64,000 nt of DNA from Chungangia koreensis (lineage in GTDB: Bacteria > Bacillota > Bacilli > Bacillales_A > Planococcaceae). The notes under the pieces were generated by a model that saw only the letters and a program-made list of their open reading frames with translations, had not been told where the DNA came from and made no database searches. The stretch spans positions 62,001 to 126,000 of the forward strand of contig NZ_JBHSEC010000019.1 of the NCBI RefSeq assembly GCF_042651785.1. The letters run 5' to 3'. Positions 7,225 to 14,566 of this stretch are shown in pieces (the stretch's first letter is position 1; each line of letters opens with the position of its first letter). A program made the translations under genes and the position numbers.

Positions 7225-8508
7225 TTAATACCATAAATATTTAAAATAATTTTCCCAGCCGAATGATTTCCAAGATGACCACTCCGGCATTTCGGATGGC
7301 ATCGGGAAGAAGACAGCGGGTGCATATGTGTAATCGTCAACTTGGTCATGATCTATCGCAAGATCCCCAAGTTCCAATCCTTCGACAATGACAGCCCGGT
7401 CTTTATAGTCGAATGGAGATAATACGCCTTTTCGCACTGCATACCCGTCTTCATTTACAATTGTAGCAACGGCAGACTCTTTAAACCGATCATCGAGCCA
7501 TTCTGCTTTGACGCTTATTGCATCTTCGGCTTCGTTCACGATGATGGAGACATTTGCATTATTGGCGAATGGTAATGCTTCAATCGACTCGTTAGGTAAA
7601 ACTCTCACTTCGTAATAGGCAAGTGGATTTTCTTCCTGATCCTTCGCTATCTTTTGATAGGCTGCTACCCATTCGTCGTCAGTCGAAGGTACTTGGGAAA
7701 CGGATTGAACTGTTCCTTCGACCACCTTTTCCATTCCATCAGCCTGAATCAATACACGGGATTGTGGCTTAATATCCTGCCATTGTTCCCCGACCGCAAA
7801 CGTAAGAATGTTCCGCTCCGTGCTGAAGATTTCAACTGCTAACTGCTCTCCAAGTGGATGGATTTTCGCTACGACACCGTCGACGGGGCTCAATACAGCA
7901 GAGTTCGACTCATCTTGTTGTAATTGTGCATCGAGAACTGCAATCTGGCGTTGCACATGGCCGAGTTCCTTTTCGAGCTCGGAAATCGCCGCGGCATATG
8001 CACCTTCGTCTGCGACGTTCACATCTACATCTACGTTCACGTCTGTCTGAGCATCACCTGTTCCGACACTTTCAGTCGTGTCAGCGGATGTCCGATTGTT
8101 TGAGGCAGCTCGTGAACGATCCGATTCCAGTCCACTTATTTGGCTTTCCAAGTCGTTTTCCTGTGACATCAGTGCTTGACGGTCTGCCTCCCAAACAGCT
8201 CGCTGCTCATCCGAACGTGCTGTGTTCAATGAAGCAATTTCCTGCCCCATCGTTACAGCATCCCCTTCTTTAACAAGCCACTCTTCCACATTTTCATCAT
8301 CTGCTACATAGACAAAGTAGCTGTTAAGCGGGGCGACTAATCCTTCTTTCGGAAGCTCTTCCGTATAGTTTCCGGCAGTTAGTCGTTCATAGTCGTCTAC
8401 GTACACTGTTTTAGTAATGACACTTTTCTCGCTGAATAGGAGAATTGCATTCGCTGCGATGAAACAAGTGATGAGAATCGCCACCGCAATATTGCCTAAC
8501 TTACTCAT
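7225..8508 (-). CDS. HlyD/RND-type membrane-fusion (adaptor) protein
   Basis: A 427-residue protein with one N-terminal membrane anchor (IAVAILITCFIAANAILLF). It has a biotinyl-lipoyl half motif (VKEGDAVTMGQEIASL, near residue 80), a coiled-coil hairpin (about 100-205) and a second lipoyl half (SAVLSPVDGVVAKIHPLGEQ, near 205). A beta-barrel C-terminal region follows. This is the layout of HlyD/AcrA-like adaptors. A short acidic insertion (DVNVDVDVNVADEG) sits inside the coiled coil. Start is the ATG at 8506-8508, with AAGGGGG 8 bases upstream, overlapping the stop of the upstream gene. No ABC or RND pump gene is present in the window, so the partner is either the adjacent YIP1-like protein or encoded elsewhere. 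Confidence 0.8.
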   Translation of the reverse strand: MSKLGNIAVAILITCFIAANAILLFSEKSVITKTVYVDDYERLTAGNYTEELPKEGLVAPLNSYFVYVADDENVEEWLVKEGDAVTMGQEIASLNTARSDEQRAVWEADRQALMSQENDLESQISGLESDRSRAASNNRTSADTTESVGTGDAQTDVNVDVDVNVADEGAYAAAISELEKELGHVQRQIAVLDAQLQQDESNSAVLSPVDGVVAKIHPLGEQLAVEIFSTERNILTFAVGEQWQDIKPQSRVLIQADGMEKVVEGTVQSVSQVPSTDDEWVAAYQKIAKDQEENPLAYYEVRVLPNESIEALPFANNANVSIIVNEAEDAISVKAEWLDDRFKESAVATIVNEDGYAVRKGVLSPFDYKDRAVIVEGLELGDLAIDHDQVDDYTYAPAVFFPMPSEMPEWSSWKSFGWENYFKYLWY

Positions 8509-9193
8509 TAGAGGCACCCCCTTCTACGACTTGAGCAAACCATGTATCAAATGGAACATAGCCCATAGCTGCCGTAAGAAGTGCCATCACCACGTGCAGG
8601 CCGATCAGCCCGAGGAGTAAATTCCTCGAATTCAGCTGAGGAGCAAATGCACGAATGAATCGGAACTGCAGTCCGATAATCAGTGCCGTGACAATGGATA
8701 ATTGATTGAAGAAGAAGATGAAAAATGGTTGATCCATAAATGTCGCTGCAAGCGGCCCGAATGACAATAGGGATACAGGCGTTGTATAGCCGACAAGTGC
8801 AAAGATAATAAAAACGACTGCTTTCTCCATCAGTAACAACGCAGTAACAAATAGTTGCAAGATTAATAGATTCCGATAAGGAATGGATGTGAGTTTATGT
8901 AGTAAGTATGCGATTCCAAAGAAGTGGAATGCCATGTAGATCAAGGACCAGAGGATCGCTCCGATCAATGACACGATCCTTGCCAAACTGTATGTATCCA
9001 AACTTCCTTCAGATAGCAGCGGTGTCAGTTGCTCCGTGTTCATTCCCCAAAGTTCACGGAGTACGAATAATAGAACACCCAGAAGTCCGACCATAAGAAC
9101 TCTTTTGTTGAATCCTCTCAGTTCTGTCTGATCGAACTGATTGATCGGCTGGGGTCCGGTCAAAAAATGCCAAAACCGAAATTCCGAGAACAT
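8501..9193 (-). CDS. YIP1-family multi-spanning membrane protein
   Basis: A 230-residue integral membrane protein with about five to six hydrophobic segments (LMVGLLGVLLFVL, SLIGAILWSLIYMAFHF, LLILQLFVTALLLM, LALVGY-type loop, VTALIIGLQF, LLGLIGLHVVMALLTAA). The pattern resembles Yip1-domain proteins of Firmicutes; I infer the family without a decisive motif. The start ATG at 9191-9193 has a GGAGTGG site; longer in-frame extensions to 9295 lack one. It overlaps the following adaptor gene by 8 bases, so the two form a bicistronic unit. No transport function can be assigned from sequence alone. Confidence 0.65.
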   Translation of the reverse strand: MFSEFRFWHFLTGPQPINQFDQTELRGFNKRVLMVGLLGVLLFVLRELWGMNTEQLTPLLSEGSLDTYSLARIVSLIGAILWSLIYMAFHFFGIAYLLHKLTSIPYRNLLILQLFVTALLLMEKAVVFIIFALVGYTTPVSLLSFGPLAATFMDQPFFIFFFNQLSIVTALIIGLQFRFIRAFAPQLNSRNLLLGLIGLHVVMALLTAAMGYVPFDTWFAQVVEGGASNE

Positions 9194-9598
9194 AGATTCA
9201 ATTCCACTCCATTTCAATATATATACAAGTTCTATGTCCACTCTATCAAATTCGACATTAAAAGTAACGTAATAGGATAGTAGTGTTTCTTTCATTTCCC
9301 ACTTTTAGTTAATTAGTAATAGATCCCACTGAAAATTTGAACCTTTTAGCTTGTTCTAATTTGACGCTTGTTTCATATATCATATTAGATAAGGTTGGTG
9401 GACAGGTTTAATCCTTGAAATCGATACGTTATTACATAGAATCGTTAAGTTTTCGCCACTCAACGACGAAGAGTGAGAGTCTCGTATAATCTTTAACACT
9501 TTTGTCTACACTCTCTGTAACAAACTTCTGTTTCAAAACTACTAATCGCTATAACAGGCGATATTTCCCGGGAAATTGACAGAAAGGATGTGCTAAGA
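9194..9598. other. Intergenic region upstream of the YIP1-like gene and small ORF
   Basis: About 400 bases without a recognisable gene. A TATAAT hexamer at 9485-9490 and a TTGACG at 9361-9366 with a TATTAG 16 bases downstream are possible plus-strand promoter elements for the small gene at 9599. A short GAGTG/CACTC inverted repeat lies near 9458-9474. Nothing else is supported. Confidence 0.4.
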
Positions 9599-9703
9599 AT
9601 GGATTTTGAGCGTTTTCTTAAAAATAATTGGCGAGACTTGGTGTTTGGTATTACTGGGTCGACATTGTTCATTCTTTTCCTATATTACTTCACGTCGATC
9701 TGA
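9599..9703 (+). CDS. Small single-span membrane protein, 34 residues
   Basis: A short open frame beginning MDFERFLKNNWRDLVFGI has a charged N-terminus of about 14 residues followed by one hydrophobic helix (GSTLFILFLYYF) and a short tail. It is preceded by AAAGGATGTG about 8 bases before the ATG and followed immediately by a terminator hairpin with a T-run (9705-9737). The combination of ribosome-binding site, amphipathic-plus-TM composition and own terminator argues for a genuine small-protein gene. I do not recognise the family. Direction is opposite to both neighbours, so it must have its own promoter. Confidence 0.6.
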   Translation: MDFERFLKNNWRDLVFGITGSTLFILFLYYFTSI

Positions 9704-9704
9704 C

Positions 9705-9737
9705 GGCAGCAACCAACCGGTAGCTGCTTTTTCTTTT
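9705..9737 (+). terminator. Terminator of the 34-residue small-protein gene
   Basis: GGCAGC at 9705-9710 pairs with GCTGC at 9723-9727, with the loop containing ACC/GGT, followed by TTTTTCTTTT. It begins one base after the stop codon. Confidence 0.65.
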
Positions 9738-9936
9738 GAAATAGAAAGCAATTTCAATGGAGGTTAGATTCCTCCGTTTAATCACCGTTGTTCTTTAATT
9801 GAACCCCACCTTCCATTTAAATTAATCTCCCCATAACTACAGCACCTCGAATTAATGGACTCCCCTTACCATAGCCACCATCACAATATCCTAATCTCTT
9901 CCTTTCCCCAACTCGACTCCCTTTTAAACCTCCCAT
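9738..9936. other. Intergenic, no gene seen
   Basis: About 200 bases between the small-protein terminator and the nuclease terminator. It is A/T- and C-rich on the plus strand. I see no promoter, repeat or open frame worth reporting. Confidence 0.4.
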
Positions 9937-9967
9937 ATAAAAAACGGCCCTGGTTTCCCAGAGCCGT
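9937..9967 (-). terminator. Terminator of the secreted nuclease gene
   Basis: A 10-bp stem (9967-9958 with 9953-9944, one G-U pair), then a run of A on the plus strand (T on the minus), ends the nuclease transcript just after its stop. Confidence 0.85.
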
Positions 9968-9975
9968 TCCAATAC

Positions 9976-12678
9976 TTATTTCGTTTTTACAATTGTAATG
10001 GCATCCGTATCTTTGACTTTGAATGTCCAAAGACTTCCTTTGTTTGTGACCGGAGCATTTTTCCATTTGCCTTTACCGTCCAAATAGAATGTTTTAACAT
10101 GTTTATGAACGACGTCGTTTCCGAAGTCCCACATGAACGTCAGCGGTTCATTCCATTTAATATTCGCTGCTTCGCCATCTTCATCAAAGAATCCGACAGA
10201 GAATGGTGCGACCATCGATTGGCCTTTACCTTTGTACGAGTAATCTGCATTCGAGTCGTAGACTACTGTCACGGAATCTCCCTCAACATTCACCAGTTTC
10301 TGCAATTGTTTTCCATTAAATGTTGCTTCAAAGAGACCGAAGTCGATTACGACACGTTTGCCTGTTTGTGCCCATTCATTTAATAAAGCATCAACTAAGA
10401 CGACAGAAGTTTCTTCTAAGATTTCTTCCTCAGGCAGGACAAGACGAATTTCATCGTCACCTTCTTCTACTTCCCATTCGCCTTCTTCAATCACACCGTC
10501 AGCAGGTTTTTCCAATGATGTCTGGATCAACACCGGATCATGGTCACTCGCACGTCCATGTTCTTCCATGAATACAGAGTTAATGTGAACCATGTCGACT
10601 TCTGTACGATCAGCTAAGTTGTTCGACACTAAAATATGGTCAAGCACTTGGGAATTCCCTTGGTATGTGTATGAATATCGATCTTCCAAAGGCACTTCCT
10701 CAACCATGTTCGTCAAGATGGAGCCTTTCAACGCTTGTAATGGTGCAGAGAATTCAAAGTCGTTCATATCTCCAGCTACAATCACGTTCAGATTTTCATT
10801 TTGCTCCATTCCTTCTGAGATGAAGCTATTGATCATGCGAGCTAATTCAACCCGCTCTGCTTCAGAAGCTAAATATGGAGGCTGGTTTTTCCCGAATAAA
10901 GGCTGGTCTCCGCCTTTCGAATTCAAGTGGTTTGCAATCACTACTACTTTTTCACCGTTGAAGACAAATTCGGCAGCCAAAGACTTGCGCGTATCAGGGA
11001 ATGATTCAGGTGCAATACGGCCAGGGTTTAAAGTCAATGAGCCATCTTCCCACGCAACCGCTTCATTTGTTCCGCCTTTTTCACCTTCGGCCAATTGAAC
11101 ACGGTCAGGATTGTAAATGAATCCTACACGGATATTACCGCCCGGCTGTCCGCCATCTTCTTTGTCAGCTGGCGCGATGTCCGTAAATGCATATTCCGGA
11201 CCACCTGCTGCAACAATTGCATCTACTAACAACTGATAGCTTGCGGATGCGTCTGTTGTTCCATCATCAGTTGGACCATTGTTATCTTGTACTTCGACAA
11301 GTGACAAGATATCTGGCGCTTTCAACTCATTTACAATCGACTCGGCAATGCGTGCCACTTTGTCTTGAGAAGTTTCAGGAGAGAAGTTCTCCATATTATA
11401 AGCAGCCACCGTCAATTTCTCCGGATCCTTTTCAATCCAAGTCGTTTCAGGAGCTGTGTCGCCTTCGAAGATCGAAGGTACTTGTCCACCTGTCAATACT
11501 TTAAAGTTTGAGAATCCATAGCTTACGACACCAGTTACCGCTCCATTGAATCGGTCGCCAGCTTTTGCAATGAAGTTATTGCTTGTTTCAATAGTCAAAC
11601 GTTCTGGATTGTAGTCATCTTCAAAGATATTCACACCACCGCCGTTATTGAAGAATGTATCGGTACCGTTTGGAACGACAAATACTTCACCATATTTTTG
11701 AGGTGCAACGACTTGAGGACTTTCCAATGTGACTAACATACCTTCTAATGATTCATAGAAATCGATACCATCTTCTTCCGGATCGAATTCTGCGAAGTTG
11801 TCGTTATCGATCACTTCCGTTGGAGGAATTAATCCGCCTTCACCAATTAAAACTGGTTCAGGCAATTCTGCTGTATTAATCTTTTCAACTGACACCGCAT
11901 TTACTTCCGTCATCGCCAAGTCAGTTTCTAATTTCTCTGAGTACCCGTCAAGCACCCATTCTTTAACTTGTCCTTCAACGAGTACTACGTCGCCAACTTT
12001 AGCGCCGTGGTTTACTTTGTATACTAATAATCCTTCTGATGTATTCTCATTGTCATCCGGGAATAAATCTTGGATATATAGATTTCTACTATCTATTACA
12101 GATGTGACGACGCCAACAACACCTGACACAACCTGCCCTTCATATGGAGATACATGCCCTTCACCCTGAATTTCATGAATTCCGATTTCTCGTACTGTGA
12201 TTGGATCAATCGGTTCGAATGGAGGCTCTTCTTCCCCACCGCCTGAACCATCAGCCCAAGTCATTACTGTTGGATTTTTAAGTCCTGCATGAGTGAAGTA
12301 AGCTTCCAGAGAACCTGTTACTCTTGCTTTCTTACCGATATTATCCGGATTCGTCTTCAATCCGAACTCCGGACGGAAATCTGTAGTTAATTGGACATAT
12401 AACATGTTATCCGTATTTGTTTCATTTGGAGAATCTGCAATTGCAAAGTTTGTGTCTCCTCCGAAAGGTGGTTCTGTATCTACGCTATTTATCCCAGTTA
12501 CGTTCCCGACAATATATCCTTCAACCGTCCCATTTCCGGAGTTGTTCGCGATCGCTTCCGCAACCGTTAATACGTCTTCCGCTTTCACACTAACCGGAAT
12601 TGCTGCAGACAATACTAACACCATGGCCGCTAGTAGAGTGACAAACCGCTGTTTAACTACTTTTGCTTTTTTGTGCAT
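9976..12678 (-). CDS. Secreted endonuclease/exonuclease/phosphatase-family protein
   Basis: A 900-residue exported protein. A signal peptide (hydrophobic LLAAMVLVLSAAIPV, cleavage expected after VKA) is followed by OB-fold-like N-terminal modules (about 30-150 and 170-410; SLEAYF and GVVGVVTSVIDSRNLYIQD are typical of nuclease-associated OB domains). Next is an endonuclease/exonuclease/phosphatase domain (about 420-720) with AYNMENF, SLVEVQD, VAGDMNDFEF, LDHILVSN and ASDHDPV, the catalytic Glu/Asp/Asn/His set. The C-terminal 170 residues form an extra domain of unknown type. The start ATG at 12676-12678 has an AAAGGAG site. It probably degrades extracellular DNA/RNA or nucleotides, loosely like YhcR of B. 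subtilis. If so it could feed nucleosides to the importer at 1-6 kb (inference). Transcribed alone. Confidence 0.85.
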   Translation of the reverse strand: MHKKAKVVKQRFVTLLAAMVLVLSAAIPVSVKAEDVLTVAEAIANNSGNGTVEGYIVGNVTGINSVDTEPPFGGDTNFAIADSPNETNTDNMLYVQLTTDFRPEFGLKTNPDNIGKKARVTGSLEAYFTHAGLKNPTVMTWADGSGGGEEEPPFEPIDPITVREIGIHEIQGEGHVSPYEGQVVSGVVGVVTSVIDSRNLYIQDLFPDDNENTSEGLLVYKVNHGAKVGDVVLVEGQVKEWVLDGYSEKLETDLAMTEVNAVSVEKINTAELPEPVLIGEGGLIPPTEVIDNDNFAEFDPEEDGIDFYESLEGMLVTLESPQVVAPQKYGEVFVVPNGTDTFFNNGGGVNIFEDDYNPERLTIETSNNFIAKAGDRFNGAVTGVVSYGFSNFKVLTGGQVPSIFEGDTAPETTWIEKDPEKLTVAAYNMENFSPETSQDKVARIAESIVNELKAPDILSLVEVQDNNGPTDDGTTDASASYQLLVDAIVAAGGPEYAFTDIAPADKEDGGQPGGNIRVGFIYNPDRVQLAEGEKGGTNEAVAWEDGSLTLNPGRIAPESFPDTRKSLAAEFVFNGEKVVVIANHLNSKGGDQPLFGKNQPPYLASEAERVELARMINSFISEGMEQNENLNVIVAGDMNDFEFSAPLQALKGSILTNMVEEVPLEDRYSYTYQGNSQVLDHILVSNNLADRTEVDMVHINSVFMEEHGRASDHDPVLIQTSLEKPADGVIEEGEWEVEEGDDEIRLVLPEEEILEETSVVLVDALLNEWAQTGKRVVIDFGLFEATFNGKQLQKLVNVEGDSVTVVYDSNADYSYKGKGQSMVAPFSVGFFDEDGEAANIKWNEPLTFMWDFGNDVVHKHVKTFYLDGKGKWKNAPVTNKGSLWTFKVKDTDAITIVKTK

Positions 12679-12825
12679 GGTTTCTCTCCTTTGAATATAG
12701 TTTGTAGGCATGCCTACACTCCCATTCTACCGGTCCTATCCATAGATTCCCATGACTCCAATTTCTTATTTAGCAATTAATTCCAAGGTCGTGAATATAG
12801 ACAATTACTTGAAAATGAACGCATA

Positions 12826-12854
12826 AAAATACCTATTCCGACATTCGAAATAGG
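12826..12854 (-). terminator. Terminator of the IDEAL-domain gene
   Basis: An 8-bp stem, CCTATTTC with its complement (12832-12854), is followed on the minus strand by TATTTTTA, just downstream of the stop at 12872. Confidence 0.75.
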
Positions 12855-12871
12855 CAATCTACACTTTCATT

Positions 12872-13345
12872 TTATTCAACTTCTATTCCTCCAACATCAT
12901 GTTCTTTTAAGTAGGCCGTCAATTGCATGAACAATGTACGGTCACCTTCTATTAATGAACGATCTAAAAGCCGTTCAAAGTTCTCTTTTTCCAATTGGAC
13001 AATCAGATTTTCTGCTTCTTTTGTCCACGTGACATCAGGATCTTTCCAATCCACTTCTATTTGCTGCATGATCGTTTGTAAATGGTTATGAATGTCTGAT
13101 ATGAGCAGCAGCTGATAGAGAGGGAGCCGGATAAACCGATTGCCATTTTGGAAAACGAAAATGTCACCTAAGTTTTCAACTTGATACGTATTCACATTAA
13201 TCACGATCTCTTTCCCTTCTGCAGGGATGAATTCGAAAACTTCCTCCCCTTTTCGAATCGAGAAATACTCATAGTCAAAAATGAGCTTCATACTGTGATC
13301 TTCCTGGGTAATATAGAAAGGCTTCATCATTTCGACTTCCAACAT
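12872..13345 (-). CDS. IDEAL-domain-containing hypothetical protein
   Basis: A 157-residue soluble protein. The last 35 residues (LLDRSLIEGDRTLFMQLTAYLKE) match the IDEAL domain found at the C-terminus of many short Bacillales proteins: an Ile/Leu-Asp start, a GDR/K turn and LxxxL. The N-terminal two-thirds looks beta-rich (MKLIFDYEYFSIRKGEEVFEF). The start is the ATG at 13343-13345 because a strong AAAGGGGG site lies 6-7 bases upstream; an upstream ATG at 13388-13390 lacks one. Some IDEAL proteins are adaptors or anti-sigma-like factors in competence, but no role can be claimed here. Monocistronic, with its own terminator. Confidence 0.65.
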   Translation of the reverse strand: MLEVEMMKPFYITQEDHSMKLIFDYEYFSIRKGEEVFEFIPAEGKEIVINVNTYQVENLGDIFVFQNGNRFIRLPLYQLLLISDIHNHLQTIMQQIEVDWKDPDVTWTKEAENLIVQLEKENFERLLDRSLIEGDRTLFMQLTAYLKEHDVGGIEVE

Positions 13346-13430
13346 GAGGCTGACCCCCTTTATATTGAAAATTCCGAATTCCGTTTCCATTAGTTTATCA
13401 TACTCCTAAGAAAAAGTTAATCTTTTGAAA

Positions 13431-13462
13431 TGCAAAGAACCTATCGAACTACTGATAGGTTC
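13431..13462 (-). terminator. Terminator-like hairpin after the unknown gene at 13495
   Basis: A 9-bp stem GAACCTATC with its complement (13437-13462) is followed by CTTTGC on the minus strand. The T-run is weak. Confidence 0.55.
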
Positions 13463-13494
13463 CAAATCCGGTATGTATTTACTTCATCCGATCA

Positions 13495-13848
13495 TCAGTC
13501 CATCAATCGCTGAATAGGCGAGCAGGTCAGAAATGCAATCCGATCTTGTTTAAATTCCATTAAGTAGTGCGATAGAATCGTGAAGATTTCAGCATAGACC
13601 TTTTCGCTAATTTCTTCATGAACCATCAACGTCACGGTCCTACTATGCAGATTTACAATTAGACAATCAACAAATACCATATTGCCAATAGCGACTCTGA
13701 ACGTGACAGTCGTTTGATCTGCCACAATGACAAGCCACTTTCTCAAATGCTCACGGCGATTTACGTATTGCTTCAGCTGTTTGCTGAAACTATTGATGTC
13801 TGATATGCATTGATGCATATTTTTAATTAACAGCTCATAATGATCCAC
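13495..13848 (-). CDS. Hypothetical protein
   Basis: A soluble protein of 117 residues with no family I recognise. It has an N-terminal helical region (DHYELLIKNMHQCISDINSFSKQLKQ), then predicted beta-strands (KWLVIVADQTTVTFRVAIG, VTLMVHEEI) and a C-terminal helix. The start is set at the GTG at 13846-13848, which has a GGGGG site about 9 bases upstream. An in-frame ATG at 13894-13896 lacks a ribosome-binding site. It is divergent from the XRE regulator at 14055, across a long inverted repeat at 13952-13996, and may be controlled by that regulator. Codon use looks like its neighbours. Confidence 0.6.
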   Translation of the reverse strand: MDHYELLIKNMHQCISDINSFSKQLKQYVNRREHLRKWLVIVADQTTVTFRVAIGNMVFVDCLIVNLHSRTVTLMVHEEISEKVYAEIFTILSHYLMEFKQDRIAFLTCSPIQRLMD

Positions 13849-13951
13849 TACCGACAGCCCCCTAATCCCTGACATTGCCGAAGTTTGTCTTTCCATAGCT
13901 GAGTATGTCTATTTACCTATAGTTTGCCAGTAAAATCATGGAAATACTTTG

Positions 13952-13996
13952 AAACTGACAAAACGACAATTTATTTAATTGACATTTTGTCAGTTT
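13952..13996. promoter_or_regulatory. 45-bp inverted repeat in a divergent promoter region
   Basis: AAACTGACAAAA at 13952-13963 is the exact complement of TTTTGTCAGTTT at 13985-13996. A second nested inverted repeat (CAATT...AATTG) lies inside the 21-base interval. It lies about midway between two divergent genes, one of which encodes an XRE regulator. A TTGACA is embedded in the right half on the plus strand. It is most simply an operator overlapping one or both promoters, which is inference. Confidence 0.65.
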
Positions 13997-14054
13997 TGGA
14001 GAAAAAGGCCGAGCTATCCCTTACGTTATAACTAATATAATGGGAGGGATTCAG

Positions 14055-14489
14055 ATGCCATTCGGTGATCATTTAAGAGAATATCGGGAAGAATATTTAA
14101 AGATCAAGCAGAAGGAAGCTGCTAACCGATTGGATGTCGATTCGACCGTCCTTTCCAATTACGAGCTGAACAAACGTGAAGTACCGCTCTATCTCCTACC
14201 GAAGATTAAGGAAATTTATGAAATCCCCGATGAACTTTTTTTACGGATGGTACTGGACATGCCATTGAAATCAGCAAAACCTCCAGTTGTCCCATTAACT
14301 GAACAAGCGAAAGAAATCCATGAGAAATATTTAGACCATTTTGTACGGGACCATGAGGAACTGATTCGCGAATCGAATGAACTTCGGGAACTCATTTCCT
14401 ATGTTGCACGTTTCGACCAAAAGAAAAGAAGAATTCTTTTGAATGCAATCAAACAAATCATTGACATTTTTCCCGATACTGAAAAATAA
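14055..14489 (+). CDS. XRE-family HTH regulator
   Basis: A 144-residue DNA-binding protein. A Cro/C1-type helix-turn-helix occupies residues 5-60 (REYREEYLKIKQKEAANRL, then VDSTVLSNYELNKREVPLYL). A C-terminal helical region (about 80-140, with EKYLDHFVRDHEELIRESNE) may dimerise or bind a partner. The start ATG at 14055-14057 has a GGGAGGG site 7 bases upstream. The long inverted repeat 55-100 bases upstream is a plausible binding site for autoregulation. A strong terminator follows (14490-14550). Target genes are unknown; the divergent gene at 13495-13848 is the first candidate. Confidence 0.8.
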   Translation: MPFGDHLREYREEYLKIKQKEAANRLDVDSTVLSNYELNKREVPLYLLPKIKEIYEIPDELFLRMVLDMPLKSAKPPVVPLTEQAKEIHEKYLDHFVRDHEELIRESNELRELISYVARFDQKKRRILLNAIKQIIDIFPDTEK

Positions 14490-14550
14490 GCACTTTCCTT
14501 CATTTACGGAACAGCAAGAAAAGCCGTATAATGGAAGGAAAGTGTTTTTT
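14490..14550 (+). terminator. Terminator between XRE regulator and ywqB
   Basis: CACTTTCCTTCAT with TTACGG at 14491-14509 pairs with CCGTA and ATGGAAGGAAAGTG at 14524-14544, and is followed by TTTTTT. A TATAAT hexamer (14527-14532) lies inside the right arm, so a weak ywqB promoter may overlap the hairpin. Confidence 0.8.
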
Positions 14551-14566
14551 CATGGAGAGATGTTCA

